Below are positions 33,438-43,180 of a stretch of DNA of 64,000 nucleotides, in pieces. How positions within the stretch are numbered: the first letter of the stretch is position 1; each line of letters starts with the position of its first letter. The stretch comes from JBFMFR01 sp040752025 (GTDB taxonomy: Bacteria > Chloroflexota > Anaerolineae > Anaerolineales > UBA4823): contig JBFMFR010000029.1 of the NCBI GenBank assembly GCA_040752025.1, positions 21,143 through 85,142 on the forward strand, in the 5' to 3' direction. A program made the position numbers and the translations under genes. The notes beneath the pieces were generated by a model. The model did not search any database. It was not told the origin of the DNA and was given only the letters and a program-made list of their open reading frames with translations.

Positions 33438-35426
33438 ATGCCTGACAAGGTAAAAACACCTATCGATTTCGATAAGTTCGTTTTCGACGCCCGGCCCGAT
33501 ACGCTGGATTTCCGCGATCGCATGTACGAGCCCTCGCTGGTGGAGGTGCCCACGCACATCGCCTTGAGCAGTTACAAGCGCCATCACGTTCCAATCCTCA
33601 ACCAGGGCCTGGAGGGTGCCTGTACGGGCTTCGGGCTGGCGACAGTCGCCAATTACCTGCTGCGCCGCCGCAAAGTAGTGCCCGACTCAACCCCCATCAG
33701 CCCGCGCATGTTGTATGAAATGGCCAAGCGCTACGATGAGTGGCCCGGCGAAGATTATCGCGGCTCCAGCGCCCGCGGGGCGATGAAGGGCTGGCATAAG
33801 CACGGCGTGTGCGCCAACGAAAAATGGCCTTACGACCCCAACCAGCCGGACACGGCCCTGACCCACGCGCGCATCACCGACGCCGCCACGCGCCCGTTAG
33901 GCGCCTACTACCGCGTCAATCACAAGGACCTGGTTGCCATGCACAGCGCCCTGGCGGAAGTGGGCATCCTGTTCGCCTCGGCCTGGGTGCACTCCGGCTG
34001 GGTCGCGCCGGATGAAGATGGCCGGATCCCTTACGAGAAATCCTACACGCTGATGGGCGGGCATGCCTTCGCCCTGGTGGGCTACGACGAGCGCGGCTTC
34101 TGGCTGCAGAACTCCTGGGGGCCGGATTGGGGGGCGGGCGGCTTTGCCCGCCTGAGCTATGATGACTGGCTGGCCAACGGCGCGGATGTGTGGGTGGCGC
34201 GGCTGGGTGTGCCGGTCAGCCTGCGCATCGCCGAATCGACGGCTGTCACCATCGCGCCTGGCGCCACGCAAACCAAATCCTATTCCTTCGCTGAGTTGCA
34301 CCCGCACATCATCAGCCTGCGCGGCAATGGCAGCCTGAACACCGAAGGCACTTACGGCAACTCCGAAGCGGACGTGATCGAGATCTTCCAGAGCGAAATC
34401 CCGCGCCAGACGGCCAGTTGGGAGAAGAAGCGCCTGGTGCTTTACGCCCACGGCGGGCTGGTGGATGCGACCACGTTCATCCAGCGCGTCGCTGAATACC
34501 GGGCGGCCTTTCTGCAAGCCGAGGTCTACCCGCTGTCGTTTCTGTGGTTCACTGGCTTTTGGGGCATCGTGACCACCATTTTGCAGGAAGCCCTGCGCCG
34601 CCGCCGCCCGGATGGCGCCATGAACGAGCGCCTGGACTTCATGCTCGACCGCCTGGACGACACCCTGGAGCCGCTGGTGCGTTCTCTGACTGGCCGGGTG
34701 CAGTGGCAGGAGTTGAAGCAGCGCGCCTACCACCCAACGCTCAGTCCGGACGGAGGGGCGCGCCTGGCCTTGAAGTACCTGGCGCAGTGGATGGCCAGCC
34801 AGCCGCAGGCGGAGGTGCACCTGGTGGCGCACAGCGCCGGGAGCATTTTCCTGGCCCCGCTGGTGCGCCTGCTGACCACTTCCGGGAAGATCAAATCTGG
34901 CCTGCTGCGCGGCGAGCAGGGCCTGGGCATCCCGGTCAGTTCCTGCACCCTGTGGGCGCCGGCTATGCGTGTCGACGAATTCAAGCGCACCTTCTTGCCA
35001 GCCATCCAGAGCGGCGGCATCCAGCGTTTCAGCCTGTACGCTTTGGATGACCAGAGCGAGCAGGATGATCACGTTGCCCAGATTTACAACAAGTCGTTGC
35101 TATATTTGATCTCCAACGCCCTGGAAGATGCTTATCGTCAGCCCATACTGGGCCTGGATTATTGCCTGCGCAGGGACCAGAAATTGGCTGCCATCTTCGA
35201 AAAAGAGAACGTTGAATGGGTGCGCGCTCCCAACAACGCCCCCAGAGCCTCGCGCTGGGCTTCGACCGCTCGCCACCACAGCGAGTTCGATGACGACGCT
35301 CTGACTCTGCGCTCCACCCTGTCGCGCATCGTTGGCCTTTGGGAAGATCTGCCCGAGTTCGATTTCCAGCGTTCAGAGTCCTCGCTGCGCGAGAAGCGCA
35401 TCCACCTGGAGGATATGATCGATTGA
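33438..35426 (+). CDS. Papain-like (C1A) cysteine peptidase fused to an alpha/beta hydrolase-like domain
   Basis: 662 residues, no signal peptide. Residues ~20-260 are a papain fold: Gln56 (NQG), nucleophile Cys62 (GACTGFG), His209 (GGHAFALVGY) and Asn225 (LQNSWG), followed by WGAGGFARL. After a ~60-residue linker with a jelly-roll feel (~265-325), the C-terminal half begins KRLVLYAHGGLVD and contains AHSAGS with a likely nucleophile Ser467, as in lipases/esterases. The combination of a protease and an esterase-like domain in one cytoplasmic protein is unusual. The gene lies between cofE and an FbiB-like gene, sharing one base with the next ATG. No link to F420 chemistry is known; it may be a passenger. 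Confidence 0.85.
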   Translation: MPDKVKTPIDFDKFVFDARPDTLDFRDRMYEPSLVEVPTHIALSSYKRHHVPILNQGLEGACTGFGLATVANYLLRRRKVVPDSTPISPRMLYEMAKRYDEWPGEDYRGSSARGAMKGWHKHGVCANEKWPYDPNQPDTALTHARITDAATRPLGAYYRVNHKDLVAMHSALAEVGILFASAWVHSGWVAPDEDGRIPYEKSYTLMGGHAFALVGYDERGFWLQNSWGPDWGAGGFARLSYDDWLANGADVWVARLGVPVSLRIAESTAVTIAPGATQTKSYSFAELHPHIISLRGNGSLNTEGTYGNSEADVIEIFQSEIPRQTASWEKKRLVLYAHGGLVDATTFIQRVAEYRAAFLQAEVYPLSFLWFTGFWGIVTTILQEALRRRRPDGAMNERLDFMLDRLDDTLEPLVRSLTGRVQWQELKQRAYHPTLSPDGGARLALKYLAQWMASQPQAEVHLVAHSAGSIFLAPLVRLLTTSGKIKSGLLRGEQGLGIPVSSCTLWAPAMRVDEFKRTFLPAIQSGGIQRFSLYALDDQSEQDDHVAQIYNKSLLYLISNALEDAYRQPILGLDYCLRRDQKLAAIFEKENVEWVRAPNNAPRASRWASTARHHSEFDDDALTLRSTLSRIVGLWEDLPEFDFQRSESSLREKRIHLEDMID

Positions 35427-36364
35427 TGCAGTCGCAAGATTTCTGGGATTACCTGGACCGCCTGGTGGCCCGCAGCCCGGTCGTCATCGACCGGCCGCTG
35501 GGTTCGGCGCATCCGCGCTTCCCCGAATTAGTTTACCCGCTGGATTATGGCTACTTACAGGGCACCACGACGGTGGATGAGGGCGGCATCGATGTGTGGG
35601 TGGGCTCGCAGCCGGGTAGAACCCTGGAGGCCGTGGTCTTGACCGTCGACCTGCATAAGCGCGACGCCGAGCTCAAGCTGCTGCTGGGCTGCAGCCCGGC
35701 AGAGACAGACACCATCCTGGATTTTTTGAACGGGGTCCACATGCGCGCCTGGCTGGTGCCGCGCCATGGCGACCGGGATTGGCTACGCTGGCTGCGCTCG
35801 CGCCGTTCGGTGCGCCGTTTCCGCTCGCAAGCCGTGCCTGAAGCGGCGCTGCAGCGCATCTTGCAGGCCGCCACCTGGGCGCCTTCGGCGCACAACCAGC
35901 AGCCCTGGCGTTTCGTCGTTTTGCAGACGCCCCAGGCCAGGGCGCGCCTGGCGGAGAGCATGAGCGCCGATTTCCAAAGCGATTTGCTGGCCGAAGGCCT
36001 GCCGCTGGCGGACGCCCAGGCGCAGGCGGCGCGCTCGCGGGCGCGCATTTGCGCAGCCCCGGCGGCCATCCTGCTCTGCCTGGAGGAGGAAGAAATCCGT
36101 AGGGGCGCAGGGCCTGCGCCCGAAACCCTGATGGCTGTGCAGAGCGCCGCCCTGGCCGGCGGGCATTTGCTCCTGGCCGCCCACGCCGAAGGGCTGGGCG
36201 CGGTGTGGCTGTGCGCTCCTTTATTTGCCCAGCCGGCCGCTCGCCAGGCGTTGGACTTGCCGGAGAGCTGGCAGCCCCAGGCCCTATTTTTGCTGGGCTA
36301 CCCGGCGCGCCAGCCTGGTGAGACCTCTCGCCGGCCTTTGGAAGAAGTGGTTTTATATGTGTAG
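35426..36364 (+). CDS. Small pyrophosphatase-like domain fused to an FbiB-type nitroreductase
   Basis: 312 residues. Residues 1-110 (VVIDRPLGSAHPRFPELVYPLDYGYLQGTTTVDEGGIDVWVG...) resemble the short inorganic pyrophosphatases, with the YPLDYGY segment and an acidic DEGGIDVW stretch. Residues ~118-312 are an FMN nitroreductase (RRSVRRFRSQAVPEAALQRILQAATWAPSAHNQQPWRFVVL). The C-terminal nitroreductase of FbiB reduces dehydro-F420-0, and the neighbours are cofE, cofD and cofC, so that role is likely here. CofC releases pyrophosphate, so a PPi-hydrolysing partner domain would make sense; that is inference. Residues RRGAGPAP are encoded by a palindromic repeat (36099-36121). Confidence 0.8.
   Translation: MQSQDFWDYLDRLVARSPVVIDRPLGSAHPRFPELVYPLDYGYLQGTTTVDEGGIDVWVGSQPGRTLEAVVLTVDLHKRDAELKLLLGCSPAETDTILDFLNGVHMRAWLVPRHGDRDWLRWLRSRRSVRRFRSQAVPEAALQRILQAATWAPSAHNQQPWRFVVLQTPQARARLAESMSADFQSDLLAEGLPLADAQAQAARSRARICAAPAAILLCLEEEEIRRGAGPAPETLMAVQSAALAGGHLLLAAHAEGLGAVWLCAPLFAQPAARQALDLPESWQPQALFLLGYPARQPGETSRRPLEEVVLYV
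36099..36121. repeat. 23-bp palindromic repeat inside the nitroreductase gene
   Basis: GTAGGGGCGCAGG-GCCTGCGCCC, with self-complementary core GGGCGCAGGGCCTGCGCCC. An identical 23-bp copy lies at 37326-37348 just before cofC. Here it is translated in frame as part of a surface loop-like segment (RRGAGPAPET). Confidence 0.85.
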
Positions 36365-36376
36365 TGGGATGCGCAC

Positions 36377-37303
36377 ATGAAAGTCGTTGCTTTGGCTGGC
36401 GGCGTAGGCGGCGCCAGGCTGGCGGATGGCCTGGCGCAGGTTCTCCCTGCCCAGGATTTGACCGTGATCGTCAATACCGGCGACGATTTCGAGCACCTCG
36501 GCTTGTACATCTGCCCCGACCTGGACACGGTGTGCTATACCCTGGCGGGCATCGCCAACCCGGCCACCGGCTGGGGGCAGGCTGGCGAGACCTGGGGCGC
36601 GTTGGAGACCCTGGCCAGCCTGGGCGGGCCGACCTGGTTCCGCCTGGGTGACCACGACCTGGGTTTGCACCTGGAACGCACCCGCCGCCGCCGCGCCGGG
36701 CAGTCGCTCAGCCAGATCACTGCCCATTTTTGCCGGGCCCTGGGCGTGGGTTCCACGATCCTGCCGATGAGTGATGACCTGGTGCCCACTTGGGTGTATA
36801 CTAGTGAGGGAGAACTTCCATTCCAGGAGTATTTCGTCCGCCGCCAGTGCCACCCGCAGGTGAGCGGCTTTCGTTTCGCCGGCGTCGAGCAGGCCCGCCC
36901 TGCTCCCGATGTTTTGGGGGCTCTGCAGGCCGCGGAGTTGGTGGTGATCTGCCCCTCCAACCCGTGGGTGAGTGTTGGGCCGATCCTGGCCCTGCCCGGG
37001 ATGCGCCCCGCGCTGGCAGGGCGGCAAGTGGTGGCAGTCTCTCCGATCATCGGCGGCCAGGCCGTGAAAGGCCCGGCGGCCAAGATGTACGCCGAGCTGG
37101 GCATCCAGCCCAGCGCCCTGGCGGTTGCCGGGCAGTATGGCGACCTGCTGGCCGGTTTCGTGCTGGATGACCAGGACGCTGGCCAGGCGCAGGCCATCCG
37201 ATCCCTGGGGATGCGTACCTGCGTGACGGATATCCTGATGAAGACCAGCCTGGATCGCGCCCGCCTGGCGCAGGAGGTAGTGCAGTTCGGATCAAACCTG
37301 TAG
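36377..37303 (+). CDS. cofD: 2-phospho-L-lactate (or phosphoenolpyruvate-derived) transferase of F420 synthesis
   Basis: 308 residues. The N-terminal nucleotide-type motif MKVVALAGGVGGARLADGL and VIVNTGDDFEHLGLYICPDLDTVCYTLAG are signature CofD/FbiA segments. It joins the lactyl- or enolpyruvyl-diphosphoguanosine to Fo, giving F420-0 or dehydro-F420-0. With the FbiB-like nitroreductase immediately upstream, the dehydro route (PEP-based) is more likely. Fo synthase genes (cofG/cofH) are not in this window. Confidence 0.93.
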   Translation: MKVVALAGGVGGARLADGLAQVLPAQDLTVIVNTGDDFEHLGLYICPDLDTVCYTLAGIANPATGWGQAGETWGALETLASLGGPTWFRLGDHDLGLHLERTRRRRAGQSLSQITAHFCRALGVGSTILPMSDDLVPTWVYTSEGELPFQEYFVRRQCHPQVSGFRFAGVEQARPAPDVLGALQAAELVVICPSNPWVSVGPILALPGMRPALAGRQVVAVSPIIGGQAVKGPAAKMYAELGIQPSALAVAGQYGDLLAGFVLDDQDAGQAQAIRSLGMRTCVTDILMKTSLDRARLAQEVVQFGSNL

Positions 37304-37325
37304 GGGCGCATCAACCGTTCACCCG

Positions 37326-37348
37326 GTAGGGGCGCAGGGCCTGCGCCC
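37326..37348. repeat. 23-bp palindromic repeat between cofD and cofC
   Basis: Second exact copy of the repeat at 36099-36121. A similar but degenerate start (GTAGGGGCGCATCAACC) lies at 37301-37317, so the spacer contains one whole and one partial element. Confidence 0.85.
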
Positions 37349-37384
37349 ATGACCGGCAGATTAACAACAAAGGATGATGTCTAC

Positions 37385-38021
37385 ATGACTTTATGGGCGA
37401 TTGTCCCAGTCAAGCCGCTGCGGTGGGGCAAGTCCCGCCTGGCGGAAGTGCTCACCCAGGATGAGCGGGTCGACCTGAACCGGCGTTTGTTGACCCATAC
37501 CCTGGATACCTTAACAGCTATACCTGAGATCGAAAGTGTGTTGGTGGTCAGCCGCGACCCGCTGGCCCTGTCGCTGGCGCGCAGTTATGGGGCGCGCACG
37601 GTGCAGGAGACGGGTGCGCCGCAGCTCAACGTGGCCCTGGCGCGCGCCACGGTGCTGGCGCGTAACTTCGCCACGCGCGGGGTGTTGATCGTGCCGGCCG
37701 ACCTGCCATTGATCACCCCCGAAGACCTGCGCGCCATGCTGGAGCGCGTCGGGCAGCTCTCTGCGGATGAATCCGTGGTCGTGGTGGCCCCGGACCACCG
37801 CCGGCAGGGCACCAACGCCTTGCTGGTGTGTCCGGCGGGTTTGATCGATTATGAGTTCGGCCCGAATTCGTTCGAGCGCCACTGCGAGCTTGCCCGGCAG
37901 GCAGGGGCGCGCCTGGAAATCTGTGAATTCTCCTCGCTGGCCCTGGACATGGACCTGCCCGAAGATTTGGAGATGGTCAGCGAGGCTTTCGAAAATCTTA
38001 CCACTCATCTGGAGGTGCCTG

Positions 38022-38029
<8 letters not shown>
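37385..38029 (+). CDS. cofC: 2-phospholactate/phosphoenolpyruvate guanylyltransferase
   Basis: 214 residues. Nucleotidyltransferase fold starting MTLWAIVPVKPLRWGKSRLAEVL, the CofC/FbiD hallmark, then IVPADLPLITPEDL and VVVAPDHRRQGTNALLVCP. It activates phospholactate or PEP with GTP, releasing pyrophosphate. The ATG at 37385 is preferred; the upstream in-frame codons run through the palindromic repeat. It overlaps the LLM oxidoreductase gene by 8 bp. Confidence 0.9.
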
Positions 38030-39020
<991 letters not shown>

Positions 39021-39022
39021 GG

Positions 39023-39256
39023 ATGTTTGTGGCACAAAAAGATTATCATATCAACATTTTCTACAGCGAAGAGGACCAGGGTTATATTGCCGATATCCCC
39101 GACCTGGAAGCCTGTTCGGCATTTGGTGAGACTCCTGAAGAGGCTCTACGCCAGGTGCAGATTGCCAAACAGGCCTGGCTGGATGCCGCTCGCAGCACGG
39201 GCAAAGCCGTGCCGCGCCCCCGCTACCGGCCAGCCATCTATCAAATCCCTGCCTGA
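39023..39256 (+). CDS. HicB-family small protein (orphan)
   Basis: 77 residues with the HicB-like partial RNase H fold: HINIFYSEEDQGYIADIPDLEACSAFGETPEEALRQVQIAKQAWLDAARSTGKAVPRP. HicB is usually the antitoxin of the HicA mRNA interferase. No HicA (a ~60-residue double-stranded RNA-binding-like protein) is seen on either side. The GTG at 39017 is an alternative start. It follows the LLM gene by 2 bp, so it is expressed as part of that run. Confidence 0.75.
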   Translation: MFVAQKDYHINIFYSEEDQGYIADIPDLEACSAFGETPEEALRQVQIAKQAWLDAARSTGKAVPRPRYRPAIYQIPA

Positions 39257-39310
39257 CGCAGGTTGTTAGCTATACGGGATTTCAGTAACAGATACAACAA
39301 CGGAAACGCG

Positions 39311-40690
39311 ATGCCAGCCCAAGAGTTTCTTACTTCTCTCGCCAATGTCTATCCTCCCGAGCGCCTGCTGACTCAGCCGGCGCAGTTGATCCCCTACGAA
39401 TCCGACGCCCTGGCTGCGTACCACGTGCGCCCGCTGGCGGTGGTGATTCCCGAGACGCAGGATGAAGTGGTCGAGACGGTGCGCCTGTGCGCCCAGCACA
39501 AAACCCCCTTCGTGGCGCGCGGCAGCGGCACGGGCCTCTCGGGCGGGGCGCTGCCGGTCGAAGGCGGGATCGTCATCGCCCTCAACCGCCTCAACCACAT
39601 CCTGCGCCTGGACCCACAGGAGCGCCTGGCAGTCGTCGAGCCGGGGGTGATCAACCTGGAGGTCAGCAAGGCCGCCGCCGTCCACGGCCTGTACTACGCC
39701 CCCGACCCTTCCAGCCAGCCGATCTGCACCATCGGCGGCAACCTGGCCTTCAACGCCGGTGGGGCGCACTGCCTGAAGAACGGCGTGACCAGCAATCACG
39801 TGCTGGGCATCAAGGCCGTGCTGCCGGACGGTGAGGTGGTGCAGTTGGGCGGCGAGAGCCTGGAGTCGAGCGGGCCGGACCTGGTGGGGTTGTTCGTGGG
39901 CTCCGAGGGCCTGTTCGGCATCGCCCTGGAGATCACTCTGCGCCTGATGCCCAAGCCGGAGGCCTACCGCACCGTGCTGGCGGCTTACGACAGCCTGGAG
40001 AAGGCCGGGCAAGCTGTCTCCCAGGTGGTGGCTTCGGGCTTGCTGCCCGGCGCCATCGAGATCATGGACCGCCTGGCAATCCAGGCGGCTGAAGCCGCTG
40101 TGCAGGCCAATTACCCGCCCGGCGCTGCTGCGGTGCTGATCGTGGAGCTGGAAGGCGACCGCCAGCAGGTGGAAGTTGAATTCGAGCGGTTGGTAGGGGT
40201 TATCCAGGCCTCGGGTGGGCAGGAAATGCGCGTCGCCCAGGATGAGGCCGACCGCCTGCGCATCTGGAAAGGGCGTAAGAGCGCTTTCTCTGCGGTAGGC
40301 CGCCTCAGCTCGGAATATCTGGTCAATGATGGCGTGGTGCCGCGCAGCCGCCTGGGTGACGCCCTGGTAGAGATCGAGCGCCTCAGCCAGGAATATGAAC
40401 TGCGCGTGGCCAATGTCTTCCACGCCGGCGATGGCAACCTGCATCCCCTGATCATGTACGGTGATTGCGGGCCGGACGCCTTGGAGCGCGCTGAAGAACT
40501 GGCCGGCGAGATCGTGCACCTGTGCGTGCGCATGGGCGGCTCGATCACCGGTGAGCATGGCGTCGGCGTAGAAAAGCGCGCCTACCTGCCGGTGATGTTC
40601 TCCGAGGTAGATCTCGAAAGCATGCGCCGCCTGCGCCTGGCCATGGACCCCGATCAACTGGCGAACCGGGGTAAGATGTTCCCGAATTGA
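39311..40690 (+). CDS. glcD: Glycolate oxidase subunit GlcD (FAD-linked)
   Basis: 459 residues. The PCMH-type FAD site is clear (VARGSGTGLSGGALPVEGGIVIALNRLNHI; CTIGGNLAFNAGGAHCLKNGVTSNHVLGI), and the C-terminal cap ends SITGEHGVGVEKRAYLP, the GlcD/D-lactate dehydrogenase signature. It oxidises glycolate (or D-lactate) to glyoxylate (or pyruvate). The order glcD-glcE-glcF on one strand with 17- and 16-bp gaps identifies the three-subunit glycolate oxidase. The ATG at 39311 gives the usual N-terminus; the TTG-type start upstream is rejected. Confidence 0.93.
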   Translation: MPAQEFLTSLANVYPPERLLTQPAQLIPYESDALAAYHVRPLAVVIPETQDEVVETVRLCAQHKTPFVARGSGTGLSGGALPVEGGIVIALNRLNHILRLDPQERLAVVEPGVINLEVSKAAAVHGLYYAPDPSSQPICTIGGNLAFNAGGAHCLKNGVTSNHVLGIKAVLPDGEVVQLGGESLESSGPDLVGLFVGSEGLFGIALEITLRLMPKPEAYRTVLAAYDSLEKAGQAVSQVVASGLLPGAIEIMDRLAIQAAEAAVQANYPPGAAAVLIVELEGDRQQVEVEFERLVGVIQASGGQEMRVAQDEADRLRIWKGRKSAFSAVGRLSSEYLVNDGVVPRSRLGDALVEIERLSQEYELRVANVFHAGDGNLHPLIMYGDCGPDALERAEELAGEIVHLCVRMGGSITGEHGVGVEKRAYLPVMFSEVDLESMRRLRLAMDPDQLANRGKMFPN

Positions 40691-40707
40691 GGCCCGGAGA
40701 GAATCAA

Positions 40708-41865
40708 ATGAACTTGAAACCCGAGAGCATCGAAGAACTGCAAGCCTTGTTTCGAAGTGATGGCTTGGATGCGCACGGAACTTCCCGCTCTGCGCTCTCG
40801 CAAGACTCGCCGCGGCTGCTGCCGCGCGGGGGCGGCAGTAAGCCGGGCCTTTCCACGCCTGCGCAGAGCGCACAGACTCTGGAGATGAGCGGCCTGTCGG
40901 GAATAAGCGCCTATGTGCCGGAGGAATTCACCTTCACGGCCCTGGCTGGGACGCGCCTGGCAGAAGTGAACCGCGCCCTGGAAGAAAACGGCCAGTACCT
41001 GCCCTTCGACCCGCCCCTGGTGGAGCGCGGCGCCACGCTGGGCGGCACCGTGGCGGCCGGTTTGAGCGGTCCTGGCCGCTACCATTACGGCGGTTTGCGC
41101 GATTTCCTGCTGGGCGTGCGCTTTGTCGATGGTCAGGGCAACCTGGTGCAGGCAGGTGGGCAGGTGGTCAAGAACGCCGCTGGTTTCGACCTGCCGAAAT
41201 TGATGATCGGTAGCCGCGGCAGCCTGGGGGCGCTGGTGGAATTGAGCTTCAAGGTTTTCCCCAGGCCGCCGGCCTATGCCACCCTGCGCTGCCAGTGTGC
41301 CAGCCTGGAGGAGGCTTTGCAGGCCATGCAGCGCGCCGCGGGGTCGCGCCTGGATGTGGATGCCCTGGATCTGGAGCCATCCCAGGGAGGCTACATCCTG
41401 TGGGTGCGCCTGGCGGGCCTGGCGGAGATCATGGACGCCCGCCTGGAGCGCCTGACCGGTCAGGTGGCGGAGGCGCTGCAGGGTGAAAGCCAGGTGTTGC
41501 AAGGGCCTGATGAGCGGCAATTATGGCGCCTGGTGAACGAGTTCGCCTGGGTGCCTGCAGAATGGTCGCTGGTCAAAGTCCCCCTGACTCCAGGGCGTAT
41601 CGCTGCATTGGAGTCTGCTCTAGAGCGCAAACCCATCCTGCGGCGCTACATGGCGGGTGGCCAGGCTGCCTGGCTGGCATTGGAAGGCCCTCCGCAGGAA
41701 TTGCGGGGCCTCCTGGAAGAGCACAGGCTCTCCGGGCTGGTATTGTTCGGCCCGCCGGGCGCCGCCTGCCTGGGCGAATGGGTGGCTGGCGCTGGCAAGA
41801 CCTTTTACCGCCGCGTCAAAACGGCCCTCGACCCGGTGGGCCGCTTCGTGGAAGCCGCTTCGTAG
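40708..41865 (+). CDS. glcE: Glycolate oxidase subunit GlcE
   Basis: 385 residues with a second FAD_binding_4 domain: LLPRGGGSKPGL, FTFTALAGTRLAEVNRALEENGQYLPFDPP, GATLGGTVAAGLSGPGRYHYGGLRDFLLGVRFVDGQG. It lacks the large GlcD cap domain and is shorter, as is typical of GlcE. It is needed for the activity of the membrane-associated complex. A CGGAGAG site precedes the ATG. Lies between glcD and glcF. Confidence 0.92.
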   Translation: MNLKPESIEELQALFRSDGLDAHGTSRSALSQDSPRLLPRGGGSKPGLSTPAQSAQTLEMSGLSGISAYVPEEFTFTALAGTRLAEVNRALEENGQYLPFDPPLVERGATLGGTVAAGLSGPGRYHYGGLRDFLLGVRFVDGQGNLVQAGGQVVKNAAGFDLPKLMIGSRGSLGALVELSFKVFPRPPAYATLRCQCASLEEALQAMQRAAGSRLDVDALDLEPSQGGYILWVRLAGLAEIMDARLERLTGQVAEALQGESQVLQGPDERQLWRLVNEFAWVPAEWSLVKVPLTPGRIAALESALERKPILRRYMAGGQAAWLALEGPPQELRGLLEEHRLSGLVLFGPPGAACLGEWVAGAGKTFYRRVKTALDPVGRFVEAAS

Positions 41866-41881
41866 AAGCCCGAGGCCAGCC

Positions 41882-43156
41882 ATGCAACACACCATTCCAG
41901 TCATGCAATTACAAACCCAAATCGGCCCGCAGGTGGCAGCGATGGCCGGCGCCATCGAAACTTGCGTGCACTGCGGCTTTTGCTTGCCCGTCTGTCCCAC
42001 CTACCAGGTGCTGGGCGAGGAGATGAACTCGCCGCGCGGGCGCATCGTTTTGATGAAATCCGTTTTGGAGGGTGAGCTGACTTTTCAGGAGGCGGCTCCA
42101 TACATCGATCTCTGCCTGGGCTGCCTGGCCTGTGTGACTGCCTGCCCATCCGGTGTGCAGTATGGCGACCTGGTCACGTACTACCAGGCGCAAGCCCAGG
42201 AACAGCTCGAGCGCCCGCTGATGGAGAGGGTGCAGCATACCCTGGTGAATGCCACGCTGCCCTACCCCAATCGTTTCCGCTCAGCGGCGCGCCTGGGGCG
42301 CCTGGCTCGCCCGCTGCGTGATGCGCTGCCCGTTGAACTGCGCAGCATGCTGGATTTGCTTCCTGCGCGCCTGCCTGCGACGCGCAGTTTGCCCGTGCGC
42401 GTCCCCGCTGAGGGCAAGCCGCGCGCCCGCGTGGCCCTGCTGGTTGGCTGTGTCCAGCAGGTGCTCGACCCGGAGATCAACTGGGCCACCCTGCGCGTCC
42501 TGGCCAAAAATGGCGTGGAAGTCCTCCTCCCGCCAGGGCAGGGTTGCTGCGGAGCTATCCTGATGCACACGGGAGAAATGGAAGCGGCCCGGCAGTTGGC
42601 TCGCCAGAATCTGAGAGCGTTTTCGCAGGAGGTCGACGCGGTTCTGACCAACGCCGCGGGCTGTGGTTCTGGGATGAAATCCTATGGGCTGTTGTTCCAG
42701 GGCCTGGAGGAAGAAGAACAGGCGCTGGCGTTCGCCGCGCGAGTGCAGGATATCACCCAATTCCTGGACAGCCTGGGCCTGCTGCCTCCTCCGGCCCTGC
42801 CCCAACCCCTGCGCGTGGCGTATCACGATGCCTGCCACCTGGCTCACGCCCAGGGAGTCAGCCTGCCGCCACGCCAGTTGCTGGTAGCCATCCCGAACCT
42901 GACCCTGGTGGAGATCGCCGATGGCGGCATGTGCTGTGGTTCAGCCGGCACCTATAACCTGGAACAGCCGGAGCTGGCCGCAGAGTTGGGCCGTCGCAAA
43001 ACCCGCAACATTCTCGACAGCGGCGGCGAGGCCGTGGTGACCGGCAATATCGGCTGCATGGTGCAAATCCGTACCCAATTGCAGGCGGCTGGCAAGTTGT
43101 TGCCCGTCTTTCACACATTGGAATTGCTGGATATGGCCTACTCTCAGGCTCGATGA
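41882..43156 (+). CDS. glcF: Glycolate oxidase iron-sulfur subunit GlcF
   Basis: 424 residues. Two 4Fe-4S ferredoxin motifs (CVHCGFCLPVCP near residue 28 and CLGCLACVTACP near 80) are followed by two CCG domains (GCVQQVLDPEINW...GQGCCGA; YHDACHLAHAQG...GMCCGSAGTY). It passes electrons from the flavin subunits to the quinone pool or another acceptor. Last gene of the glc operon; it converges on the GGDEF gene with a 24-bp gap and no obvious terminator. Confidence 0.93.
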   Translation: MQHTIPVMQLQTQIGPQVAAMAGAIETCVHCGFCLPVCPTYQVLGEEMNSPRGRIVLMKSVLEGELTFQEAAPYIDLCLGCLACVTACPSGVQYGDLVTYYQAQAQEQLERPLMERVQHTLVNATLPYPNRFRSAARLGRLARPLRDALPVELRSMLDLLPARLPATRSLPVRVPAEGKPRARVALLVGCVQQVLDPEINWATLRVLAKNGVEVLLPPGQGCCGAILMHTGEMEAARQLARQNLRAFSQEVDAVLTNAAGCGSGMKSYGLLFQGLEEEEQALAFAARVQDITQFLDSLGLLPPPALPQPLRVAYHDACHLAHAQGVSLPPRQLLVAIPNLTLVEIADGGMCCGSAGTYNLEQPELAAELGRRKTRNILDSGGEAVVTGNIGCMVQIRTQLQAAGKLLPVFHTLELLDMAYSQAR

Positions 43157-43180
43157 GCCTGTTGGGCTGGCACCGACTGG

